This document shows, piece by piece, positions 34,754 to 45,719 of a stretch of 64,000 nucleotides of DNA. Below the pieces are notes generated by a model. It saw only the letters and a list, made by a program, of their open reading frames with translations, made no database searches and had not been told where the DNA came from. How positions within the stretch are numbered: the first letter of the stretch is position 1; each line of letters begins with the position of its first letter. The position numbers and the translations under genes were made by a program. The stretch is from Atherix ibis (lineage: Eukaryota; Arthropoda; Insecta; Diptera; Athericidae): assembly GCA_958298945.1 (NCBI GenBank), contig OY282609.1:54594220-54658219 (forward strand), read 5' to 3'.

Positions 34754-35646
34754 AACAAATTAAAAATAATCTGATTTTTTCCAATAAAATGAATTTACTT
34801 AAAAATCGTGAAGATGATTTAATGACCACCCTTCAAGTTTAGTTTGGCATAACAGTTAACGGCATCTGTCTATCTACTTTCTCCGTTTTTTAAAGAATCG
34901 AATGATTATCGAATCACAGTAAGGATTATCGTTCGATTTCTGGCTGCATTTATCAATGAATTGACAAAACATATGAGATGCGTCCTCTCTTAAACGTAAT
35001 TTTTGCTTCCTACCGATTATGGGCTCGTAGTAGATCACGAGCACTTTCATTCAAGCAGTGCACGAAAATTTATGACGCATGCGCGGAACAAATCTCATTC
35101 TTGGATAAGAGAGAGAGCGGCACAGCCTATAATGTGAGAGTACATTTGCGACAAGTTAAGAAAACTTAGAGAGTAAACGTTTTTTTGATCAGCTGTTAGA
35201 TGGAAGAGGATTAATGTCACATTTTCACGCTTTAGTGACTTTCGCTTGCTCAGAGAGAAAAACTAATAAGCGAAAATCACCAACTATTTTTATCTATCTC
35301 TTTCAAACTTATATACTGTTTTAAGTGGATTCACAACGAGTTGACATTTTACGTTATGTCGATTGACACAAAAATTTTTTCTTTACGCACACAACCAAAT
35401 TCAAAAATTTCTGCTGGTTTTAATCAAAGTCACTCCTCTTGGCACATGATTTATTAACGAATACAAACGATTTTATTAAAGTAATTTTGTTTTTAAAACA
35501 TTTTTTTTTTTGCAATTTTGTGTCAAAAATCTAGAAATGCTACAAAAAACATTTGAAATTATCCTTCAAAATTTTTAAGACATAATTTATTACAATACAA
35601 ATTTGTCTGAAATAGTTTGGATAAATTAAAAAATTGCTTATGAAAA
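34754..35646 (+). repeat. B-type repeat, copy 2
   Basis: First of two tandem units of about 890 bp. Core CTACCGATTATGGGCTCGTA at 35010. Other landmarks as in copy 1 (17311): GTGAAGATGATTTAATGACC, GAGAGAGCGGCACAGCC, GCTGTTAGATGGAAGAGGAT, TTGACATTTTACGTTATGTC. No open frame. Confidence 0.82.
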
Positions 35647-36513
35647 AACAAAAACAAATTAAAAATAATATGATTTTTTCCAATAGAATGAATTCAACTA
35701 AAAAACGTGAAGATGATTTAATGATCACCCTTTAAGTTTGATTTGGCATAACAGTTGATGGAATCTGTCTACCTAGTCTCTCCGTTTATTAATGAATTAA
35801 ATGCATTTCAAAATGGTTAACCAATCCGAGTTAGGATTCCTATTCGGCTGTTATCAATAAATTGACGTATCAGCTCTCAAACTTAATTTTGCTTCCTACC
35901 GATTATGGGCTCTTAGTAGATCGCCAGCACTCCATTTAAATGTTCACGGCGAACGCGTTACAATTGTTGTGTGCACGATGTTATTGTTGGAAAAGAGAGT
36001 GAGCGGCACAACGTAACAAATGAGAGTGACATTATTGACAAGTTAACAAAACGTACAATAGGAGTTGCTAATTAGCTGTTAGATGGGAGAGGATCATGCC
36101 AACGTTGTATTGTGACTTTCTCACGCTCAGAGACAAAAACCAATTCATTGGAAATGGGAGCGAAAATCACCATCTCTTTTTGTCTATCTCCTTCGAACTT
36201 GTATGTTCTTACGAAATTTGACATTTTACGTTATTTCGATCGACACAAACCATTTTTCTTACGTACCCAACCAAATAGCAGTAATTTCAGCTGTTTTTGA
36301 TCAAAGTTACTCTTGGCACAGAATTTATTAACGAATACAAACGATTTTAAATTCGTAATTTGGTAAAAAAAATATGTCTAACAAATTTTTAGATCAAATT
36401 CTACAATATATTTTAAACACAAGTATATTAAAAATGTTAAATAATTAATTTTGTTTTAAAACATGTTTTGTTTACAATTTGGTGTCGTAAATCTGGAAAT
36501 GCCACAAAAATAG
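35647..36513 (+). repeat. B-type repeat, copy 3
   Basis: Follows copy 2 head to tail. Core CTACCGATTATGGGCTCTTA at 35896. Its tail (GGTGTCGTAAATCTGGAAAT, GCCACAAAAA) is cut by the mariner at 36516. Confidence 0.82.
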
Positions 36514-36515
36514 TA

Positions 36516-37825
36516 TTAGGCGTATGCAAAAGTTTAGACCGTTATTTACATATACAATTAAACGTTCTTTTTTTAGATTTGTATTATTTATTTAATGAAT
36601 TATATAATTTCCATCCGTTCTTATAACCTTCTCCCATCTTTCTATCAACTTATTAATACCATTAGTGTAAAATTCCGTAGATTTTAATGCGAAAAATGTA
36701 GTAAGGGATGTTTTTACCTGCTCTGTTGTATCAAATTTTTTGTCATTTAAAAATTTTTGCAGTGATCGGAATAAATGAAAATCGGAAGGAGCCAAAATCT
36801 GGAGAATACGGTGGATGCTTGATAACATCCCAATTCAGCTTGTGTTGGGTCATCATAGCCAAATGTGGTCGAGCGTTGGCGTGATGAAGAACTACCCCTT
36901 TTCTGTTTACCAATTCTGGTCTATCCTTTTGAAGGGCGATGTTTAATTTGGATAATTGCTGACAATATCGTTCTGCTGTAGTTGTCTGATTGCGTTCCAA
37001 GAGTTCAAAATACACAATACCCTTACAATCCCACCAAACGCAAAGCTTTTTTTGCAATCCCACAAAACGCAAAAACTTTTTTTTTGATGGATTTCGGCTT
37101 TCGAAGTTGTTAATGGGGCTTGTCCAGGTATAGCCCAATGTGTATTTCTTGTCACGTTGTTGTACACGATCCATTTCTCATCTCCCGTTACCAAACGATG
37201 CAAAAAAGGTTCATATTTTTGTCTCCCACTCAAACCAACGCACGTTGAAACACCATCCAATAAATTGGCCGCCGACAATTGATGAGGTATCCAAACGTCG
37301 TACCGCGAAACTATCCCCATACGCTTCAAATGGCTTAATACGGTTGTTTGGTTGACTCCCATCATCGACGCGATCTCCCTGGTGGTTAGACGTGGATTGG
37401 TGTCAATTATAACTTTAAACTTGTCGTCATCAGACTTCAATGGCCGCCCGGTACGTGGTTTATGAATTAGTGAAAAATCCCCAGATCGGAATTTTGTAAA
37501 CCATCTTCGTACCTGTCGAACTTTGATGACATCTACTCCATACACTTCGCAAATGTTTTTGGCTGCCACACTCGCGGTATTGTCTTTACGGAATTCATAA
37601 AGTAAACAATGACTTAAATGCACTTTATCGACCGACATTTTGAAAAAAATACAAGGGCTTTTCACTGTACTCTGACTAGGCCAAAAATGAATAGAAAGTA
37701 GAGAGAGGAAAATCATCCTTTATACAATGGAATCATTTAAAAGAAGATACTATTCATCATTTCTGAAGAAAACAATTTTTTACCTAGGATCATAAAAAAC
37801 GGGCATAACTTTTGCATACACCCAA
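36516..37825 (-). mobile_element. Cecropia-like mariner inserted at the end of a B repeat
   Basis: 1310 bp, flanked by TA at 36514-36515 and 37826-37827. Terminal repeats: left TTAGGCGTATGCAAAAGTTT, right (reversed) TTGGGTGTATGCAAAAGTTA. It carries a minus-strand transposase with frameshifts. Confidence 0.93.
36592..37638 (-). pseudogene. Cecropia-like mariner transposase, frameshifted
   Basis: ATG at 37638 starts MSVDKVHLSHCLLYEFRKDN, followed by YGVDVIKVRQVRRWFTKFRS, a GRP hinge (RTGRPLKSDDD), TTREIASMMGVNQTTVLSHL and WIPHQLS. The first catalytic Asp is in RLVTGDEKWIVYNN. A tandem duplication of about 29 bp at 37026-37085 (the CVWWDC codons) shifts the frame. The next frame runs from LCVWWDCKGIVYFELLE to VLHHANARPHLA, where the second catalytic Asp is Ala. 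One extra base inside SPDLAPSDFHLF moves the third Asp to another frame, which ends at RTDGNYIIH. Upstream in-frame codons to 37716 are not part of the family protein. N-terminal half of good quality, enzyme dead. Confidence 0.92.
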
Positions 37826-37827
37826 TA

Positions 37828-38398
37828 TTTCGCAAGGATAAATTTTGCACTTTTTCGAGGCAATCAAATTTGTTAATTGTGAGACAACTTTTCGAAATTA
37901 TATAAGAAAGAGAAACTATTTTGTATAAACGAAGCAGTAGAGATTTGTTTATTCAACGAAAAGATCTAAGTAATCGGTTCAAGGGCTCAATTAAAATGTG
38001 CGCTGAGCTCTTGGATCAATTTCCGGTCAACTTTGATTTGTTTTTACAATAACGCCTCACTTGTAAAAAAAACCCTGCCAAGCAGCCAATTGTGAAAGAT
38101 TCTCAGCTCGAGTAGGCTAAGAAGGATAAAAACTGAACAATAGAGTATCGGCAAAAGGTGATGTGGTGTTATTAAAGGTAATTTATGTTTTTTCATTGGA
38201 TGATGAGTTGAAAATCCGACGAAAGATAAAGAAAATTTTCTTTATAGCATTCTACCGGACAAATGATGTGGACATATTTTACTTACTTTTTTATAGAACC
38301 ATTGTTCATGGTGGACAGAAAAACTGGGTACCTCCAATACTGAAACGTATTTCTGATTTGCAATGTAAGAAAATTATATATTCGCGTGTATGCCTATG
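37828..38398 (+). pseudogene. Second Tc1-like transposase relic, partial
   Basis: Shares GGATAAATTTTGCACTTTTT with the start of the relic at 33800. It then reads RFKGSIKMCAELLDQFPVNF (helix-turn-helix part) and IVKDSQLE, followed by stops, then IEYRQKVM. From 38170 the match to 34000-34080 continues (TTTTTTCATTGGATGATGAG) and fades by 38300. The catalytic half is missing. It lies directly right of the mariner at 36516. Confidence 0.65.
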
Positions 38399-38401
38399 TA
38401 T

Positions 38402-38765
38402 AGGGTGGACCATAAATGTGGTGCAAATTTAAAAGTTGCATTTTAAAAAGTAAATAAAAAAAAACTAGTGCATATTTTTATAAATTTCCGTTTTTAATTA
38501 GAAAGATTGAACCTTGAAATTTAAGAATGAAATACAACATCATTTAAATGATTGCCATGGCTGGCCTTATAGTACCCCATTCGCTCGATCCAATTTTTCA
38601 GTACATTTTCGATTGTCTGGGCCTGTATCTCTTCAATGGCAACTTTGATTTCGTGTTTTAAGACCTCAATTGTCTCTGGATGGCTTGCGTAACATTTATT
38701 CTTAACGGCTCCCCACAGAAAATAATTCAACGGGCTTAAATCACAGTTCCGACCTTTTTTTTTAT
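38402..38765 (-). pseudogene. 3' end of a DDE transposon (HLNDVVFH-type)
   Basis: Minus-strand codons from 38763 read CDLSPLNYFLWGAVKNKCYA then SHPETIEVLKHEIKVAIEEI, ENVLKNWIERMGYYKASHG and NHLNDVVFHS, ending at a stop near 38522. This is the C-terminal end of the insect transposase family whose proteins close with LNEVVFH. The sequence then reaches a terminus GGGTGGACCATAAATGTGGT (plus strand, from about 38402) beside a TATA. The rest of the gene upstream is absent. The 70-codon piece has no internal stop. Confidence 0.82.
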
Positions 38766-41700
38766 TCCTTTTTAAAATGATGATCCACCCAATACTATGT
38801 ACATATAATCATATTTTCAAGTAAAAGGAGAAAACGTTTATATAAAATTGAATAATCATTGATCGAACAGGAAAGATCACAAAATAATTTTTATACATAG
38901 ATAATTGTGTGCCTTAATTTGGAAGTAAAACTTAGAAATCTGGACCATTCCGTTCGCAAACAAGAACTTTATATTTGAGGAGTACAGAAACAAATTTAAA
39001 ATTAGGACCTCTCAGGAACCTTGAAACACATTAGCCTGCAATTATACTTTCTATTGGGGTTACCGCAAAGTAGTTAAGAAGAATATAAATTTAGAATTTG
39101 AGGTCTTTTTGACACTTGTCTTTGGGTGATTTCAAACACAAATAGAAAAAAAACCAGCAGAATTCAAAATAGGGTTGATTATAATTTTTATCCTACTTGA
39201 GGAGCTACCCATAATTGTAGTTGTTCTCCTGTTAAGATCCTCCTCCAGCTATATTATTATCAATCCCTTTGCTTCCTACAAAAACCTTGTCCCAATGATG
39301 AACAATATTCTGGAGAAATTTTATAGCTTAAAATAGAACCTTCTTACTCTTATCTAATCATATTAAAATGACATTTGTCAGGTCCTAGCAATAAGTATAA
39401 AAGTGATCAAAGTGTACTTAGTCAATAAGAAGGGAAAAAAAACATTCAAAATACCAAACGAATTTTTTTGTACAAATTGAAATCGAATTTCCAAAGTTTT
39501 TTTTTTTTACAATAATTACCATAAAGTACTAGTGACATTGTAGTTGGGGTTGAAAAAAAAGGACATACAATTAAAGCCACTCGAATTTGTGAAACGACAA
39601 TAATAGAAACTTCTACTATTTCGATAGACCATAACCAAAACACATCGAATAATAGGGAAAAAAATCCTCTAACGCAATACTATTATTGTAAGGACATTGC
39701 AGGATAATAGCATAAGAAGTAAATAATTTAATTTATAGAATTAAGCCATCAATCAAAGTGCCAAATTCTTATCGAATAAAATATATTCGCAGGCACAACA
39801 AAAAGGGAACACTCAATTGTTGTTGTTGTCAATATTCCATTAGAAATGATGTTGTCTTTTCGAAATCGATAGATGGATTGGTTGGATTAATAGTCCTCGA
39901 TTGGGATGAGATACGATGTGACGGAGAACTATTGGTAATGATGTATTAGAAAATAAGAAACAGGAGTCCATAGAATTGATGAATATACGCTTCTATGAAT
40001 GGAAAAGGGTGAGGCAGTAGATGTGCGTGCTTTTTTAGAGGGTGTATTTTGACTTTCTTTAAGCCAATGTACTGTTAGTACTTGTAAAACATTTAAATTC
40101 GCCTCGCCTGACTTGAATGGAGAAATCCATCAAATAACGATTGATATGATTGCTTCTGGAGATGAATGTGTCATTTTGAACGAATTACTTGATATCACGC
40201 ACCGGTGATCGTTAAAAGGTGAATAGCGTATAACGGACGGCTGGCTAAAATAACATTTGGCAAAACCAGAGCTGGGCCATTTTATGGAAAAAAATCCAGG
40301 CGGAATAAGAGAAAATGACAAAGCGATAAAGAAAGTCGAAGAAAATTACTTTTTTTTTTTTGGCATTGAATAATGACCACATAAAACGGGATAGAAAGCT
40401 ATATATATATAGTATACAAGGATCAACTTAACAATAATAATAAACGGATATCGGTTTAAGTCAACCACTAATTGGAATATTAAAGCTTTTATTTTAATCG
40501 AAAAAGAAAAAAAGATTTTTTTTTTATAATTAGCCTTTCACAAACCTATCCATTTGTAAATTTTTTTTTTTTGTAATTTTCTTTAATTATTTTTATTTAT
40601 AAATTAAAGAAAAAAAAATTTCATTCCCTCTTCCCCTCAAGCACACAAAGTACAAAATATAAACAAATTAAAATAATGTCCAAAAAGGAGCCTTAATTTA
40701 AAAAGTGTTTTTTCGAACATTTTCAATAATGAGAATAGTGCAAAACGAGTGTCCTTTTAGTTACAACTAAATTAACTACAAAAAAAATCACACAATTTTT
40801 TTATCAGTATAAGTGATGAAATTTACTAAAAACTTTTTATATTAAATTCTCATTAAAAAATTCTTTGGATACTTTTTAATTTTTTAATTCTTATCAAAAT
40901 GAATCGCCATTGATCATATCGCATCTTTCTAAGGCAAAAAGAAAAAAACTAATATTAATAAAAGAATGCTAATTTTTTTTTCCAACTTCTATATTGCATT
41001 TTTAATCCTTTTTCTTTGTTTTATTTTCTTCAACACTCTTCTTCTTGTTTCAGACAATCTTGAAAGCCAACTGCTACGAGTATCTATCTACTCTTTAGCT
41101 AAAAAATTGGTTTTTGTAAACTTTTTATCTGTTAATCTTTATCCTCATCATTATAATATCGTACAATATCTTGACACAATAATTATATCAAACGATAGTA
41201 AAACTCTACGAAAATATCCTTAAACAAAAGATCTATATCGAAGTGTGTGTATGTATATACATTAGAAGGGATAAGTTAGTTTGTATATTTAATAGTGTCA
41301 TCGCTCAAGGATACAATTTCCTTAATTTGACGTCATAATAAATTATTTCGAGAAATTCATGATCATCATCGTATCGTAATGATATCTAGACTAGGCTTTA
41401 GGACAAGTATTATAATGAAATAGTTTAGCAGTCAGATACACACCCTCAATAGTTAACCTTCCCTTACATCCTTAATCACAACTATTTGAAGAAACCGACA
41501 CTGAGAATACCCTTTTTATCCTATCAAATTTTCACCTCTTACTGCTGTTGCTCCTTATTGACCTGATTTTGTTGTCCTTTAATAAAACTTTGATCATTAC
41601 ACTTTCTCTCCTAATGTCACGTACAATCCATCCATTCGGTATATTTGAAAATTTACCTTCAAGACGTCGTCGTCTTTTTTATTCGGTTACTTAGTCAACT

Positions 41701-42074
41701 TGATTCGATATACTTGACTCTGCTTAAGGGTAGTTATTCCTAACAACTAAGCCGCTTAATTAACTGACTTATTTTCATTCCCATCCTCAAAATTAACCAA
41801 ACTTAAAACCATATTATCCCTCATCTGTTCCAGCTCATCCGAGTCGTATCTTCACTGTGGGTATAATTTTTACTAAAGAAATTTCCTTATTTTTCTAAAC
41901 TAGTATAAAATTACTCTTCCATAGTTTTTCTAAAGTATGTAATTTGCATAATCAAATCGAACCGATGATAGATTTCCAAATGATTTGACTTAATTTGATA
42001 ATTTAAGCTGTTTAGTTAGTAAAAATCGGTAGCATTGTGAAGAAATCGACATTTTCGACGAGGGACATTCTTTA
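38766..42074. other. AT-rich non-coding stretch
   Basis: 3.3 kb. At 38805-38875 a block (ACATATAATCATATTTTCAA, then AATTGAATAATCATTGATCG) is similar to 54640-54710. A poly-TA patch lies at 40400-40412. A GC-richer patch at 40080-40310 has no recognisable frame. Otherwise nothing. Confidence 0.5.
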
Positions 42075-43079
42075 CCAGGTGTATATGCTTAAATCCGCTG
42101 TGTGGTCATAGATGGCGTATTAAGCTTTCATGGGTACGCCATACTTTTTTTATGAGTTTGACATCTGTCAAAATTAATCAGTGCATATTGTCAGCAATTT
42201 CGTATAACAACATACATTTTTCCTTTGGTAATCATGTCTAGTTTTGTGCCAGAAAAAGAGCATATGCGGGAAGATCTGCTTTTCTGCTTCAATTTGAAGA
42301 AATCGGCTGCCAAATCGCATCGAATGCTTATGGAGGTCTATGGTGACAGTGTTTTATCGGAAAAAACGTGCCGAGATTGGTTTCGTCGGTTCAAAGACGG
42401 CAATTTTGACTTATGGGACAAGAAGCGTAAAAATCGGCCTAGGAAGGTTGAGGACCATCAATTGCAGGCTCTTTTGAACGAAGACGATACCCAATGGCAA
42501 AAAATGCTCGCGGAGCAATTGGGTGTTACTCAACCCGCCATTTCCATGTGTCTGCATGCCATGGCGAAGATTGAAAAGATCGGAAAATGGGTGCCGCATG
42601 AATTGAACGATAAGCAGATTGAGGGACGCCAAAACACATGCGAAATCTTGCTCGCCAGACAAAAAACAAAGCTCGTTCCTGCAGCTGATTGTGACAGGAT
42701 ATATTTCAAGAATCCTAACACTCAACTGGGAGGTGCTACTCCATCCCGCTTATTTACCAGACCTGACCCTTTCCAACTACCACCTGTTTTCGTCGATAGG
42801 CCACGCGCTTGCTGAGCAGCACTTCAATTCTTACGAAGACGTCCGATAATGGCTTGAGGATATATTTTCAAGAATCCTAACACTCTCTTTTGAACGAAGA
42901 CGATACCCAATCGCAAAAAATGCTCGCGGAGCAATTGGGTATTACTCAACCAGCCATTTCCATGGGTCTGCAATTGAAAAGATCGGAAAATGGGTGCCGC
43001 ATGAATTGAACGATAGGCGAAATCTTGCTCGCCAGACAAAAAATAAAGTCGTTCCTGCATCGGATTGTGACAGGCGACA
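42075..43079 (+). mobile_element. Mauritiana-like mariner, rearranged, no right end
   Basis: The left terminus (CCAGGTGTATATGCTTAAAT) follows TA at 42073-42074. The element is mosaic. The first part runs to about 42720, then jumps across a central deletion to the third-Asp region (42718-42850). At about 42860 the sequence goes back to the first half and repeats it in shortened form (42885-43079). The right terminus is absent; another transposon fragment follows. Confidence 0.88.
42234..43079 (+). pseudogene. Mauritiana-like mariner transposase, mosaic
   Basis: ATG 42234 opens MSSFVPEKEHMREDLLFCFN and the frame is intact through the DNA-binding half: LAEQLGVTQPAISMCL, WVPHELNDKQIEGRQNTCEI, LLARQK. 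After YFKNPN (42715) it joins codons for TLNWEVLLHPAYLPDLTLSN in another frame; both the first and second catalytic Asp are lost and the third is Asn (LSNYHLF). The second, shorter pass at 42885-43079 again reads LNEDDTQSQKMLAEQLGITQ and WVPHELNDR. The frame is a good record of the N-terminal domain of this family but cannot make an enzyme. Confidence 0.9.
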
Positions 43080-43089
43080 GGCCAGTGTT

Positions 43090-43600
43090 GAGACATCGTT
43101 CTGCACAGTTAGTCATCCCTTCCCTTATCCCTCTTTACGGTGCACAGTGCGTGTTGATTTGAAGATATTCCCATGCAAAATGCACTATTGCAGGCCGATA
43201 AGCGCTGTTGCTTGGAATATCCCGCATGAAAACCCTCAAATTATTAAAGAGGAGGAGGTACCTCAATCAGGAGCGATATCGGACTTTTTTGGTGCCAACT
43301 GTTCGTAAAAATGATATGGCTCAATTCTGGTTTAAACAATACGGCGTTCCACCCCACACAGCCCGAAACACAAGTGATTTTTTGAAGCCCTGTCCTTTGG
43401 ATAAAAAAAAAATTGTGATTTTATGCCGCCATACTTTTTCCTGTGGGGCTGCTTGAGGTCAAAGGTTTGCATCAATAAGCCACGGGCCCTAGCCGAACTT
43501 AAGGCCAATATCCGCCAAAAAATGTGATGGAAAATCCCGAAAAACGAGCACATTACAGCATTCGAGCTCAGGGTGATACATAATTTTTACTTGAACAGCA
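43090..43600 (+). pseudogene. DDE transposase fragment (NKPRALAELKANI type)
   Basis: Reads DLKIFPCKMHY, then ENPQIIKEE, then SDFFGAN or FLVPTVRKNDMAQFWF in the next frame. Then KQYGVPPHTARNTSDFLK, where the second catalytic Asp of QQDGxPPHTA is Tyr. After frame changes come the codons for INKPRALAELKANIRQKM and the tail. It is the same broad family as the relics at 23076, 38402 and 57618 but a different lineage. It begins exactly where the mosaic mariner ends. Confidence 0.78.
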
Positions 43601-43639
43601 AAAAATGTTTTATTTTCTTCTGATTTTAAGCTCCTTTAA

Positions 43640-43815
43640 AAATGTTCCTTAAAAAAAAAGCCATTTACGATTTTATTGTACGTATGGATAAAGCTATCTG
43701 AATGAGAATTTTTTGTGCTTAATAGAATAGAATAGTGAGAAATTTGTACGATTTTGTGGAGCAGTTTCGTATATTGTAAAAGATTATATTGAGCTTCACA
43801 ATTAGTACAATTCTG
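43640..43815 (-). mobile_element. LINE ORF2 C-terminal fragment
   Basis: Minus-strand codons read CEAQYNLLQYTKLLHKIVQI, the LYxKI-like end of I/Jockey-type ORF2, and share DNA with the LINE insert at 10650-10700 (TTTTGTGGAGCAG). Only about 60 codons. It is squeezed between the DDE fragment and a mariner fragment. Confidence 0.6.
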
Positions 43816-43818
43816 CTT

Positions 43819-44250
43819 CTGGAAAGTAATTTCGTTTTTTCCCAACAGAGGTCTTAATTGTATTTTTTCATAACCAACTTCACAATTAAGTCGCATAATT
43901 ATATTTATTTTGACAGCTGACATAACAAAGCTTTGATTGATTCTGCGCAGTAGTTTTTGGTTGATACTCTTTCAAATATTGGAAGTGAAAAACAACATTT
44001 TCGGCGTATTTTACTTTTTTACTATAGAAAAGATAAAAATGCTGTTTAAGCAAGAAAAAAATTATCCAATGTGTATGAAGAAGATGTGTTAAGTGAGCGT
44101 CAGTGCCTAAATGCACCACGTTCTAGAAGGCCAGTTGAAGCTGATGAAGACACAATAAAGGTGTTCATTGATGCAAACTGGCGAATAATAACACCTGAGA
44201 TCGCTGAGAGATTAAATCTTAGAGCTTCGTCTGTTAATAGGAAAAGCTTT
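43819..44250 (+). pseudogene. Mariner 5' fragment, LLFYYR type
   Basis: Starts inside the terminal repeat (CTGGAAAGTAATTTCGTTTT), so about 11 terminal bases are lost, then the typical leader. Coding part: SEKQHFRRILLFYYRK, YEEDVLSERQC, a gap that deletes the WFAKFRSGNFDLE codons, then APRSRRPVEADEDTIK and TPEIAERLNL. The start codon region reads ATTGGAAGT where 58508 has ATGGAAAGT. The frame ends near 44225 and the catalytic domain is absent. Confidence 0.85.
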
Positions 44251-45719
44251 TCATTACCACAAAATAATCACATGTTCCGGTGAACAACGTAACTCAACAC
44301 TCCTTTTAGGTTATGTCGAATTCTTCTATAAACTGGCAACAATTGTTTTAGAATGTCACAAAACTGTCGTTAAAAATGATAGCACTCCACTGTTTGCGGA
44401 TTTTGATCACAATGTCAATTACCGTTTTGATAGCCCATAACTCCACATAGTATGGATCTTTCCTATAAGAGAAGATTCCGCAGAGTGTAGGATGCTCCAG
44501 TCGAAAAAAAGGTAGAAGATAATCTGTTAGCTCATTCACATATTCAACGTTTGGTAATTCGGTTAAGCCTATACATCTACAATTATTATTACAATCCTAT
44601 TAGAACTATTCACCGCTAGGAACCAATGGGATCATCCTACACTAGGAACCAATGGGATCATTTTTAGTTTCAAACTTATACGATCTATTAGATACTGTGT
44701 TTTTAAATAGTCCTAAATTCAGTAAAAGATCGTCTTGCAAAATGGAACTTTTTTAAACCAACTGAAGAGTAATCAAATTTTCTTTTTAGCTTCTAAGCTA
44801 ACAATGATAATTTTACATGGTCTAAAGAAATTTTAACTTCTAAAAAAAAAAATTATGGTTAATATGAAAAAATCCTTTTTTTTATGGTTCATATAGAAAA
44901 AAAAATTGGCAGAAATTTTTGAATCAAAATTCGAAAATATATAAATTTTAAAACTAATTTTCTAATAAAAAAATTGTTACTTTTACAAACTGAGAATATT
45001 ATCCTTTTCCTATTTTAGAAACTATTTCAACCAAATATGATGGTAAATGAATCTCTCAGTTCTCTCACACTTCCTGTTGGTTATGTGGATTATCCTTCAA
45101 ATGAATTATAAAACATTTTAAATGGAAACTCCATAATAACCACTATGAAATTTATTCTGAGAATAGATACTAAATATTATAATTTATACATAAATTTGCT
45201 AAACTGATTGACAACTATTTGAATATTGGCCAGTCTATTCAGATTTACTCGTAAGCTTTGGAAAACCCATTTGTCTACGTACGTACAAGGATGAAATACT
45301 GTTATTGGGGATGAAGTAATATATCCGATAAGGGATTGAATGCAACTACGTACTTTATTTCATTTTATACAAAATAAAAGGGTATTTTTCGTTACTACAG
45401 TAGCTGCTGCATATTTTCTATTTGCTTCGTATGCACTCCATCTATCCATGCACTTTCGAGAATATGGAAATTAGACATTGAATATTCAAAGCTCTTTAGA
45501 AAATAAACTTCAATATGACCGACGTTAGCTAATAGTAAAAAGAGGGGGTTTGTGGTTGAAAATTTGCTATAAATTTTTGAATAAAGATAAAAGAATTAAT
45601 AGGTTTTGAGGTAAATATGAGATGAGTACCGAAAAAGAAAAAAAAATATAATAAAGTTTTTAGAAAATTATTATCTGCAATATATTTTGCATACTATAGA
45701 CTGGATAAAAGACACCTTT
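44251..45719. other. Non-coding stretch with a 27-bp tandem pair
   Basis: A tandem doublet built on CTAGGAACCAATGGGATCAT lies at about 44616-44661. The rest is AT-rich with no recognised gene. Confidence 0.55.
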
